A stretch of DNA of 5,735 nucleotides, taken from positions 1 through 5,735 of the forward strand of contig JAILPF010000248.1 in assembly GCA_024699575.1 (NCBI GenBank). Reading direction: 5' to 3'. A program made the position numbers and the translations under genes. Of the stretch, positions 1-5,366 are shown one piece after another. The notes under the pieces were generated by a model, which was not told the DNA's origin, searched no databases, and saw only the letters and a list, made by a program, of their open reading frames with translations. This DNA is from Acetatifactor sp. GTDB taxonomy: Bacteria > Bacillota > Clostridia > Lachnospirales > Lachnospiraceae. The first letter of the stretch is position 1; each line of letters begins with the position of its first letter.

Positions 1-450
1 AAAGGTACCTGCCAGCAGTGCAGAGTTTAAACATTGGTTGAATGTTAATTCATCTTCATTTGGCATCAAATTGTAGAGATAATCAAGCAAAACCGATCCA
101 TTCGGGATCATTACTGCCAAACTTTCATAAATATTCATCAATAAATCATCCGGAATTTTTGAACCCTTATACAAAAAATTCATAAAAGCGTCCTTGTAAG
201 ACAAAAGAGCTTCATTATGTGCTTTCTCAAATTCTTTAAACTTGGCATCATACTGAATCCTCTCATAGTGAGTATACGCCATATCGACATTTTCCAGAAC
301 CGTAACACATAAGATAGAGTAGCGTTGCAATTTGTGAATCATACCATTGTCAAGCTTTGTTTTCGCAGGGAATAATATATTTCCCTGATAAAGCACGTCG
401 GCCCCCAAAACCATTCCGGGCTTTAATTCCATTCGGGTAATTGTTTTCAA
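1..450 (-). CDS. HD-GYP-like signalling protein, N-terminal 150 residues (3' end outside window)
   Basis: Only the first 150 codons lie in the window. The start is a TTG at 450-448: an in-frame TAA sits directly before it, and GGGAGG (466-461) lies 10 bases upstream. The next candidate, ATG at codon 7, is too far from that site. Residues 8-52 (ELKPGMVLGADV, then LFPAKTKLDNGMIHKL) match the small N-terminal domain found ahead of many Firmicute HD-GYP domains. A helical linker rich in Lys, Glu and Tyr follows (about 60-130). Residues 135-150 (LTFNQCLNSALLAGTF) align with the first helix of an HD-GYP domain, usually of the form T-Y-x-H-C/S-x-N-V-A-L-I. Intact HD-GYP enzymes hydrolyse cyclic di-GMP, but Gln139 occupies the place of the usual metal-binding His, so activity is doubtful. 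It is transcribed away from the rest of the window. Family assignment is by recall; the HD and GYP motifs themselves lie beyond base 1. Confidence 0.72.
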   Translation of the reverse strand, partial: MKTITRMELKPGMVLGADVLYQGNILFPAKTKLDNGMIHKLQRYSILCVTVLENVDMAYTHYERIQYDAKFKEFEKAHNEALLSYKDAFMNFLYKGSKIPDDLLMNIYESLAVMIPNGSVLLDYLYNLMPNEDELTFNQCLNSALLAGTF

Positions 451-488
451 TTATGTTGTTCCTCCCAGCCAATATCATTATATTTTCA

Positions 489-516
489 AGTATAAATTAT
501 CCCTATAAAAAGTCAA
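489..516 (-). promoter_or_regulatory. Sigma-A-type promoter for the HD-GYP-like gene
   Basis: Read on the minus strand, a -35 box TTGACT (516-511) and a -10 box TATACT (494-489) are separated by 16 bases. Each differs from consensus at one position. Transcription would start near 482, giving a leader of about 30 bases that contains the GGGAGG ribosome binding site. This is the best-scoring promoter by eye in the divergent region. Confidence 0.65.
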
Positions 517-532
517 TATAATATGATATAAT
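504..532 (+). promoter_or_regulatory. Candidate extended -10 promoter for the 574-2824 gene cluster
   Basis: A perfect TATAAT at 527-532 is preceded by TGA (524-526), forming an extended -10 element. The hexamer 17 bases upstream (504-509, TATAAA) is a poor -35, which extended -10 promoters can tolerate. Transcription would start near 539, about 35 bases before the first gene. The upstream part overlaps the -35 region of the minus-strand promoter, so the two directions may compete for polymerase. A second TATAAT at 517-522 is less well supported. Confidence 0.45.
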
Positions 533-573
533 ATGCCGGTAGAGAGTTAAAATAGCTTAAAAGGAGCCTATAT

Positions 574-903
574 ATGGCGGATAGAGTTAAATATCATTCC
601 AATTTATATCTCGGAAATGATATTTCCAGCAAAAAACTGGATAAAATAATAAAGAAACTGCATGACAAACCTCTATTTTGCAATTCATATTTAATCGCAC
701 TGGCAGAAAATCAATATGATCAGCTTGAAATATTTCGTGCGAACCAACTTGCACAAAAATATTATGAAAAATATCCGGTTTATGTTGTCGGTATAGCATC
801 TGATTATGATGACGCAGTTGCTTTGGTTGAACGGATTGTAAAAGAGTGTCTTCAGTCCAGAGGTGATTGTAACATAAAGGAGTTTTTGCTATGTCCACTC
901 TGA
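574..903 (+). CDS. Conserved hypothetical 109-aa protein upstream of DUF2953 gene
   Basis: The ATG at 574 follows AAAAGGAG (559-566) with 7 bases of spacing. The protein appears soluble and cytoplasmic: there is no signal peptide or membrane segment. Its N-terminal half holds a basic helix (SKKLDKIIKKLHDKPLF, about residues 19-35), followed by LIALAENQYDQLEIFRANQL and a segment ending YYEKYPVYVVGIASDYDDAVALVERIV. The C-terminus (GDCNIKEFLLCPL) carries two of its cysteines; a third lies at about residue 36. I recall similar proteins in Clostridia genomes, always of unknown function, and cannot name a domain. The last 13 bases overlap the start of the DUF2953 gene in another frame, which points to translational coupling and joint expression. 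It is the first gene of the cluster. I am sure it is coding, but not what it does. Confidence 0.85.
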   Translation: MADRVKYHSNLYLGNDISSKKLDKIIKKLHDKPLFCNSYLIALAENQYDQLEIFRANQLAQKYYEKYPVYVVGIASDYDDAVALVERIVKECLQSRGDCNIKEFLLCPL

Positions 904-1649
904 TTATAAAAGCAATAACCATTTTGGGGATTATTCTTGCCGGCGTGTTTGTTCTAATTATTTCCCTCATATTGCTATTGTTATTTTTGCCAATTCATTA
1001 TAGGATTACTCTTAATAAAGATACGGATAATCTGACTGCAAGAGCTGTTGCAAGATGGCTGGGAGGGGTCATAACATTGAGATATCAATATCCCGGTCCT
1101 TCCATCGTTATTTTAAAATTTTTAGGAATTCCAATCCGGAAAATACCGATTGCATCCGATGGGAAAACCCCCGACAACGAGTCGGAAGACCATAATGAAT
1201 CAAATCCGAAACAGGAAAAAGAAAAGATAAAGTACACATTCCGCGATATTTATGATAAAATAAATGAGGTTTATGAGTTAATAAGATATTACCTCGATTT
1301 ATTTGCCGAAAATGAGACCAACGCATTATTAACTGCATATTTTGGCAAAGCCGGGAAACTGATAGCCGCCATTGGACCAAAGCATATACGTGGTGAGATT
1401 GTGTTTGGAACGGGAGAACCCGATACAACAGGGTATCTTTACGGAGCATACTGCATTGCTTCAACCGGCAATTTTGGCAAGATACAAATGACTCCCGATT
1501 TTAACCAGAAGATATTAGAGGGCCATTTGAAGGTTACGGGGCATGTTTTTTTGATTCATCCGATAGCACAGATATTTGTTGCTGTTTTTGATAACGACTT
1601 GAAAAATTTCATAAAAAGATTAAAACGAACACAGAAAGGGAAGGTATAA
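891..1649 (+). CDS. Membrane-anchored DUF2953 (YtfI-like) protein
   Basis: The ATG at 891 lies 8 bases after GGAG (879-882), inside the end of the previous gene. The 252-aa product has one strong membrane helix at residues 4-33 (Ile/Leu-rich, ending LLLLFLPIHYRI), then a region typical of DUF2953: LTARAVARWLGGVITLRYQY followed by a hydrophobic IVILKFLGIPIRKI. A charged, Asp/Glu/Lys-rich linker spans about residues 89-113. The C-terminal half includes IRGEIVFGTGEPDTTGYLYGAYCIA and a basic tail (KNFIKRLKRTQKGKV). In Bacillus subtilis the DUF2953 gene ytfI sits directly upstream of ytfJ (gerW), the same order as here with only 4 bases between genes. The biochemical role of DUF2953 is unknown; a partnership with GerW at the membrane or in sporulation is inferred from gene order. 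The family call rests on remembered sequence features. Confidence 0.82.
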   Translation: MSTLIIKAITILGIILAGVFVLIISLILLLLFLPIHYRITLNKDTDNLTARAVARWLGGVITLRYQYPGPSIVILKFLGIPIRKIPIASDGKTPDNESEDHNESNPKQEKEKIKYTFRDIYDKINEVYELIRYYLDLFAENETNALLTAYFGKAGKLIAAIGPKHIRGEIVFGTGEPDTTGYLYGAYCIASTGNFGKIQMTPDFNQKILEGHLKVTGHVFLIHPIAQIFVAVFDNDLKNFIKRLKRTQKGKV

Positions 1650-1653
1650 ATAT

Positions 1654-2076
1654 ATGGCAGAAAAAGACAGTCAATTTTCAGGTGTAGTGGAATCCTTATT
1701 ACGTGGAATGGATACTGTTTTATCAACAAAAACAGTTGTAGGGGAAGCAACACAGGTTGGCGATACCATCATTTTGCCTCTTGTGGATGTGACCTTTGGC
1801 GTAGGAGCCGGTTCCGGAAGTAATTCTCAAAGGCATAGTTCCTCCGGGGCAGGCGGACTCGGCGGTAAGATGACTCCAAGCGCTGTTTTGGTAATTAAAG
1901 ATGGTCACACAAAGCTTGTTAATATAAAAAATCAGGATACTGTCACAAAAATTCTGGATATGGTGCCGGATATTGTTGACCGTTTTGCAAAACCAAAGAA
2001 CAAAAATGAAATGAGTGATGATGAAGTTGTCGACATCGCCTTTCCGGATGATGGAAAGACATCCGAAAATAACTAA
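1654..2076 (+). CDS. gerW: GerW/YtfJ-family sporulation protein
   Basis: The 140-aa product shows the full GerW/YtfJ pattern. An N-terminal helix (FSGVVESLLRGMDTVLSTKTVVGEATQVGDTIILPLVDVTFGVGAG) is followed by a glycine- and serine-rich stretch (about residues 49-71, GAGSGS to GAGGLGGK). Next come MTPSAVLVIKDGHTKLVNI and a helix VTKILDMVPDIVDRF, with an acidic tail. In Bacillus subtilis GerW is made during sporulation and is needed for normal L-alanine-triggered spore germination. Relatives also occur in bacteria not known to form spores, so the gene alone does not prove sporulation. The ATG at 1654 is 9 bases after AAAGGGAAGG (1635-1644), which lies in the end of the DUF2953 gene, so the two are co-transcribed. 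No signal peptide is seen. Length is close to the roughly 150 residues of the B. subtilis protein. Confidence 0.9.
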   Translation: MAEKDSQFSGVVESLLRGMDTVLSTKTVVGEATQVGDTIILPLVDVTFGVGAGSGSNSQRHSSSGAGGLGGKMTPSAVLVIKDGHTKLVNIKNQDTVTKILDMVPDIVDRFAKPKNKNEMSDDEVVDIAFPDDGKTSENN

Positions 2077-2135
2077 GCATAGGAATCAGATTTATTGTAT
2101 ATAATAGAGTGAGATAGATTAAGAAGCAAAACAGT

Positions 2136-2282
2136 ATGAAGATAAAAAGAATCATTGGTCTGATTGCTTTCTTTATTGCTGTAGGAATGCTATTAATGAT
2201 TATCACTCACAACCGTTTTGTGGGACTTATTATCATAGCTCTGTTATTAATTTTGGGGTACAATTGTTTCTGTGACGTTTAA
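2136..2282 (+). CDS. 48-aa small membrane protein with two transmembrane helices
   Basis: An ATG at 2136 opens a 48-codon frame ending in TAA at 2280-2282. The product starts with a basic end (MKIKR), then has hydrophobic helix 1 at about residues 6-23 (IIGLIAFFIAVGMLLMII), a short polar turn (THNRF) and hydrophobic helix 2 at about 29-42 (VGLIIIALLLILGY), finishing NCFCDV. This is a clean helical hairpin, unlikely by chance, filling a 220-base gap between two cluster genes. An in-frame TAG at 2115-2117 bounds the start. The ribosome binding site is weak (AAGAAG, 2121-2126, 9 bases away). The stop codon overlaps the AAGAGGAA site of the next gene, which suggests coupled translation. Function unknown; similar short double-helix proteins are familiar in Clostridia from memory. 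It could be a membrane partner of the DUF2953 or J-domain protein, but that is inference. Confidence 0.68.
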   Translation: MKIKRIIGLIAFFIAVGMLLMIITHNRFVGLIIIALLLILGYNCFCDV

Positions 2283-2296
2283 GAGGAACATTCGAA

Positions 2297-2824
2297 ATGA
2301 TAAATTGGGAAGAGATAATCAGGACAGAAAGCGCAGATGAACTAAAAGAAGTAAAGTTATGGCTTTTTCAAGAGAATATGCGTCTGCAAAAGGAACAGCG
2401 AGAACTTGAAAATGCGAGGGACAAGTTCCTAAAGGAAAGAGTACGACTCCGTGATGAAGTCGATGAATTAAATCGCAAAACTGTCATGGAGCGAAAACGC
2501 TTAAAAGAAGAAAGCATGTTTTTTGATAAAAAAATGGAAATTTTAAAAGCCGGTTTTCTTCAATTAGAGCAGGACAGAAAGGTTTTAGAACAGGAAAAGC
2601 GTAATTTTGAGCAGGAGAAATTACATTTAATTCAGCGTGAAAGTGATGTTGCTTCATCCGAAGAAGCGGTAGCTCTTTTATTTCGCAATGCTAATAATCC
2701 ACTGGCTCTCAGAAAACGTTATCGCGATTTAATTAAGATTTTCCACCCGGACAATCTGTTTGGTGATGCTGAGCTTACATTATCCATCAATAAAGAATTT
2801 TCAAAAAGAAGAGAAGAACAATAA
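2297..2824 (+). CDS. Coiled-coil protein with C-terminal J-domain-like HPD segment
   Basis: The ATG at 2297 is 10 bases after GAGG (2283-2286). The 175-aa product is mostly one long, highly charged coiled coil (about residues 15-125, rich in Glu, Lys, Arg and Leu). A compact C-terminal segment follows: AVALLFRNANNPLALRKRYRDLIKIFHPDN at 124-153, then LTLSINKEFSKRR at 160-172. This fits the J-domain plan: helix II (RKRYRDLIKIF), the HPD motif that stimulates DnaK/Hsp70 ATPase at 150-152, a loop, and helix III with an Asn-Lys-Glu-Phe pattern. Helix I is short and less certain. The arrangement differs from DnaJ, which has the J-domain first and zinc and substrate domains after it; this would be a specialised co-chaperone that brings DnaK to a coiled-coil partner. 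No membrane segment is seen. It is the last gene of the cluster, followed immediately by a terminator. The J-domain call is by motif only. Confidence 0.8.
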   Translation: MINWEEIIRTESADELKEVKLWLFQENMRLQKEQRELENARDKFLKERVRLRDEVDELNRKTVMERKRLKEESMFFDKKMEILKAGFLQLEQDRKVLEQEKRNFEQEKLHLIQRESDVASSEEAVALLFRNANNPLALRKRYRDLIKIFHPDNLFGDAELTLSINKEFSKRREEQ

Positions 2825-2857
2825 AACGGGCAGGATTGAAATCAATCCTACCCGTTT
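2824..2857. terminator. Bidirectional hairpin terminator between converging J-domain gene and rpmB
   Basis: AAACGGG (2824-2830) pairs with CCCGTTT (2851-2857). After one C/A mismatch, AGGATTG (2832-2838) pairs with CAATCCT (2843-2849), leaving the small loop AAAT. The structure begins on the last base of the upstream stop codon. On the minus strand the stem runs into TTTTATTG, a usable U tract for rpmB, whose stop codon lies 26 bases before it. On the plus strand the tail is TTTATTACT, which is weaker. It probably ends both transcripts. Confidence 0.8.
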
Positions 2858-2883
2858 ATTACTAAAAATCTAAAGTTCAAAAA

Positions 2884-3069
2884 TTAAGCTCTTTCAACTT
2901 TACCGGATTTTAAGCAGCTGGTGCAAACATGCATTTTCTTAGCCTGGCCGTTCACGTTACACTTAACACTCTTTACATTAGACTTCCAAATTGCGTTGCT
3001 TCTTCTATGGGAATGGCTAACGTTGTTACCAAAATGAACGCCTTTACCACAAACATCACATTTTGCCAT
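2884..3069 (-). CDS. rpmB: 50S ribosomal protein L28 (bL28)
   Basis: This 61-aa protein is a full-length bL28 of the zinc-ribbon type. It opens MAKCDVCGKGVHFGNNVSHSHRRSN and closes KKMHVCTSCLKSGKVERA. Cys4 and Cys7, with Cys49 and Cys52, form the two CxxC pairs that bind zinc; zinc-free paralogues lack them. It is a structural part of the large ribosomal subunit. The start is unambiguous: AGGAGGTG (3082-3075) lies 5 bases before the ATG and is close to the ideal Shine-Dalgarno sequence. The gene is transcribed alone, opposite to both flanking clusters, with its own promoter and a downstream hairpin terminator. In Bacillus subtilis rpmB is likewise divergent from yloU-yloV. No second L28 copy is visible here, so zinc-dependent replacement cannot be judged. 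Confidence 0.97.
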   Translation of the reverse strand: MAKCDVCGKGVHFGNNVSHSHRRSNAIWKSNVKSVKCNVNGQAKKMHVCTSCLKSGKVERA

Positions 3070-3126
3070 TTTGACACCTCCTCAACATCTACGTCGTTCA
3101 TACGCTTAATATTTTAATCGAATCTA

Positions 3127-3143
3127 TGCGAGATACACTCGCA
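3127..3143 (-). promoter_or_regulatory. Hairpin at the predicted 5' end of rpmB mRNA
   Basis: On the minus strand TGCGAG (3143-3138) and CTCGCA (3132-3127) form a perfect six-pair stem around a five-base loop. Counting about 7 bases from the -10 box puts the RNA start near 3145, so the stem would lie at the very 5' end of the leader, roughly 45 bases before the ribosome binding site. Such 5'-terminal stems are known to protect mRNAs from decay in other bacteria; that role, or binding of a ribosomal protein, is inferred here. Confidence 0.45.
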
Positions 3144-3151
3144 ACATTGTT

Positions 3152-3180
3152 ATATTAACAGAAAAGCTCCATAAAAGCAA
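3152..3180 (-). promoter_or_regulatory. Sigma-A-type promoter for rpmB
   Basis: On the minus strand the -35 box TTGCTT (3180-3175) and the -10 box TAATAT (3157-3152) are separated by exactly 17 bases. TGT precedes the -10, giving an extended -10 element. Predicted transcription start is near 3145, with a leader of about 75 bases before the rpmB ATG. An A/T-tract region immediately upstream (3183-3204) fits the position of an UP element. Confidence 0.68.
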
Positions 3181-3219
3181 GCCTAAAAATTTCTTTTTTT
3201 GGTATTTTTCATTTTATAG

Positions 3220-3248
3220 TTTCTTTTTTATGAAAAAGCTGTTACAAT
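3220..3248 (+). promoter_or_regulatory. Candidate promoter for the yloU-fakA genes
   Basis: TACAAT at 3243-3248 is preceded by TGT (3240-3242), an extended -10 element. The hexamer 17 bases upstream (TTTCTT, 3220-3225) is a weak -35. Transcription would begin near 3255, about 40 bases before the ATG at 3297. It lies back to back with the rpmB promoter across an A/T-tract spacer. Confidence 0.4.
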
Positions 3249-3296
3249 AGCCTATATGTCTGTTTGTATTTTGGAAGAAAGGTATGGTGTTTAAAT

Positions 3297-3656
3297 ATGA
3301 AAGGTTCTTCTATGAATACCCACATGGGAAATATTGTCATTGACAATGAAGTAATTGCACAATATGCCGGAACAGTTGCGGTTGAATGCTTTGGTATTGT
3401 TGGTATGGCTGGTGTTAATGTGAAAGATGGTTTGGTCAAGCTTTTAAAAATGGACAGTCTGACCAGAGGTATCAGCGTTTCCCTGAATAACAACAAACTG
3501 ACTCTTGATTTTCATGTCATCGTTGCATACGGTGTCAGCATTCTTGCCGTATCTGATAATTTGATCAGTAATGTAAAATATAAGGTAGAAGAGTTTACCG
3601 GCATTGAAATCGAAAAAATCAACATCTTTGTCGAAGGTGTAAGAGTGATTGATTAA
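3297..3656 (+). CDS. Asp23/Gls24-family envelope stress protein (YloU-like)
   Basis: The 119-aa product carries the complete Asp23/Gls24 domain. MGNIVIDNEVIAQYAGTVAVECFGIVGMAGV is followed by VKDGLVKLL, the strand LTLDFHVIVAYGVSI, and the C-terminal NVKYKVEEFTGIEIEKINIFVEGVRVID. In Staphylococcus aureus Asp23 is an abundant membrane-associated alkaline-shock protein; the YloU subgroup always seen beside fakA has no settled function. Start choice is open. ATG 3297 (MKGSSMNTHMG) has GAAGAAAGG (3274-3282) a rather long 14 bases upstream. ATG 3312 has GAAAGG at 3299-3304, only 7 bases upstream. I prefer 3297 because relatives I recall begin MKG. A frame extending to a TTG at 3264 is open but lacks support. 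The stop codon overlaps the ribosome binding site of fakA, so the two proteins are probably made in step. Confidence 0.93.
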   Translation: MKGSSMNTHMGNIVIDNEVIAQYAGTVAVECFGIVGMAGVNVKDGLVKLLKMDSLTRGISVSLNNNKLTLDFHVIVAYGVSILAVSDNLISNVKYKVEEFTGIEIEKINIFVEGVRVID

Positions 3657-3668
3657 GGAGGAAATACC

Positions 3669-5339
3669 GTGAGTTTACAACAAATCGACGCTAAGATGCT
3701 TTCAAAGATGTTCTTAGCCGGTGCGAAAAATTTAGAGAACCAAAAAGAATGGATTAATGAATTAAACGTTTTCCCTGTTCCCGATGGGGATACAGGTACC
3801 AATATGACAATGACCATCATGTCCGCCGCAAGAGAAGTGTCCGCACTGGGCGATGATGCTGATATGGAAGCAATCTGTAAGGCTATTTCCAGCGGCTCTC
3901 TTCGTGGAGCAAGAGGAAATTCCGGTGTTATCCTTTCTCAGTTGTTCAGAGGTTTCACCAAAAGAATTAAAACCGAATCCGAATTAAACATACCGGTTTT
4001 AGTGGAAGCCTTTGATAAAGCTGTGGAAACCGCTTACAAGGCTGTAATGAAACCGAAGGAAGGTACGATTCTAACAGTTGCAAAAGGAGTATCTGACAAA
4101 GCAAAAGATTTAGCTGCTGACGGAGCAGATGATCTAGAGCAGTTTTTTAATGCGGTTCTGGATCACGCAAAATATGTTTTAAGTCAGACCCCGGAAATGC
4201 TTCCCGTATTAAAACAGGCCGGAGTTGTAGATTCCGGCGGTCAGGGACTTGTCGAGGTATTAAGCGGTGCCCTTGATGCATATCTTGGCAAAGAAATAGA
4301 TTTTTCCGTTGCTCCAGCAGAGAAAAAAGTATCAGGAGACAGTGTATCCTCCTATGAAGCACAGGCAGAAGCCGAAATTAAGTTCGGTTATTGCACAGAG
4401 TTTATTATTTTACTTAATAAAACCTTTAATATCAAGCATGAACTTGACTTTAAGGCATATTTGGAATCCATCGGTGATTCTATTGTATGCGTTGCCGATG
4501 ATGACGTTGTAAAGGTACATGTTCATACCAACGATCCCGGTCTGGCAATCCAGAAAGCACTCAAATACGGCGCATTGTCTAATATGAAAATTGACAACAT
4601 GCGTCTGGAGCATCAGGAAAAATTATTTAAAATGTCAGAAAAAGAAGCTGCTGCAGATGTAAAGAAGGATGAGCCTCCGAAGCCTGTCGGATTTCTGGCT
4701 GTTTCTATCGGTGAAGGTGTAAATGAAATTTTTAAGAGCCTCGGTGTGGATTATATTATCGAAGGCGGGCAGACCATGAATCCAAGTACCGCTGATATTT
4801 TAGATGCTGTTGATCGTGTAAATGCTGAAAATATTTTCATTTTACCAAATAATAAAAACATCATCCTTGCTGCAAATCAGGCCGCAGAGTTAATGACTGA
4901 CAAAAACCTGATTGTAATCCCAACAAAAACTATTCCCCAGGGAATCACTGCAGTTATCAATTACGTTCCTGAAGCATCTGTAGATGAGAATGAGCAAACA
5001 ATGCTACAGGAAATTAAAAACGTCAAGACCGGTCAGGTTACTTATGCTGTCAGAGACACTGTTATCGATGACAAAGAGATTCAAAAAGATGATTTTATGG
5101 GTATCGGCGATCAGGGAATTCTTGCAGTCGGAACAGACAAAAAAGCTGTTACATTGGATATGGTGCAGGAAATGGTTGATGAAGATACCGAGTTGATCAG
5201 TATCTATTATGGAGCGGACGTTGATGAAAATGACGCAGAAGATTTAAGAGCTTCCATCGAAAGCGCTTACCCTTCATGCGACGTCGAGCTTCAATTCGGT
5301 GGTCAGCCGATTTATTATTACGTGATTTCTGCAGAATAA
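3669..5339 (+). CDS. fakA: Fatty acid kinase ATP-binding subunit FakA (DAK2/DegV-fold protein, YloV)
   Basis: FakA phosphorylates fatty acids carried by FakB to acyl-phosphate, which enters phospholipid synthesis. The 556-aa product is full length. Domain 1 (about 1-207) is the DhaL-like ATP-binding fold. It has NVFPVPDGDTGTN at 33-45, where Asp39 and Asp41 would hold magnesium, GARGNSGVILSQ at 80-91 and DSGGQG at 188-193. The middle domain (about 236-335) has GYCTEF with Cys242 and VHVHTND with His284 and His286; these match the zinc ligands recalled for Staphylococcus aureus FakA (C240, H282, H284). The C-terminal domain (about 340-556) is DegV-like: VGFLAVSIGEGV, IIEGGQTMNPS, FILPNNKNIILAANQA. 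Starting at a GTG, it follows AAGGAGG (3655-3661) by 7 bases, the site overlapping the yloU stop. FakB genes are not in the window; they are usually encoded elsewhere. Confidence 0.96.
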   Translation: MSLQQIDAKMLSKMFLAGAKNLENQKEWINELNVFPVPDGDTGTNMTMTIMSAAREVSALGDDADMEAICKAISSGSLRGARGNSGVILSQLFRGFTKRIKTESELNIPVLVEAFDKAVETAYKAVMKPKEGTILTVAKGVSDKAKDLAADGADDLEQFFNAVLDHAKYVLSQTPEMLPVLKQAGVVDSGGQGLVEVLSGALDAYLGKEIDFSVAPAEKKVSGDSVSSYEAQAEAEIKFGYCTEFIILLNKTFNIKHELDFKAYLESIGDSIVCVADDDVVKVHVHTNDPGLAIQKALKYGALSNMKIDNMRLEHQEKLFKMSEKEAAADVKKDEPPKPVGFLAVSIGEGVNEIFKSLGVDYIIEGGQTMNPSTADILDAVDRVNAENIFILPNNKNIILAANQAAELMTDKNLIVIPTKTIPQGITAVINYVPEASVDENEQTMLQEIKNVKTGQVTYAVRDTVIDDKEIQKDDFMGIGDQGILAVGTDKKAVTLDMVQEMVDEDTELISIYYGADVDENDAEDLRASIESAYPSCDVELQFGGQPIYYYVISAE

Positions 5340-5366
5340 GATTGTGATCTTGTAAAATAGTATGTT

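Noticed and set aside
587..970. Open frame of 127 codons on the minus strand
   Set aside because: It lies opposite the 109-aa gene and the start of DUF2953, has no clear ribosome binding site, and its composition shows no protein-like pattern; it mirrors the plus-strand genes.
1171..1185. CCGAC/GTCGG inverted repeat
   Set aside because: It is a five-pair stem inside the variable linker of the DUF2953 gene with no U tract or position suggesting regulation.
1108..1464. Open frame of 118 codons on the minus strand
   Set aside because: It is wholly opposite the DUF2953 gene, which has better start signals and a recognisable family.
2100..2105. Perfect TATAAT upstream of the 48-aa gene
   Set aside because: No -35-like hexamer occurs at 16-18 bases upstream and the TG is one base out of place for an extended -10; in AT-rich spacer this match is expected by chance. 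An internal promoter remains possible.
1943..2206. Open frame of 87 codons on the minus strand with a hydrophobic stretch
   Set aside because: The hydrophobic stretch is the antisense of the small membrane protein gene and AT-rich spacer; no start signal supports it.
2929..3117. Open frame of 62 codons on the plus strand
   Set aside because: It is opposite rpmB, a certain gene, and continues over the rpmB ribosome binding site.
3264..3296. Upstream TTG extension of the Asp23/Gls24 frame
   Set aside because: The added residues (MYFGRKVWCLN) do not belong to the family, there is no ribosome binding site before the TTG, and it lies within about 10 bases of the predicted RNA start.
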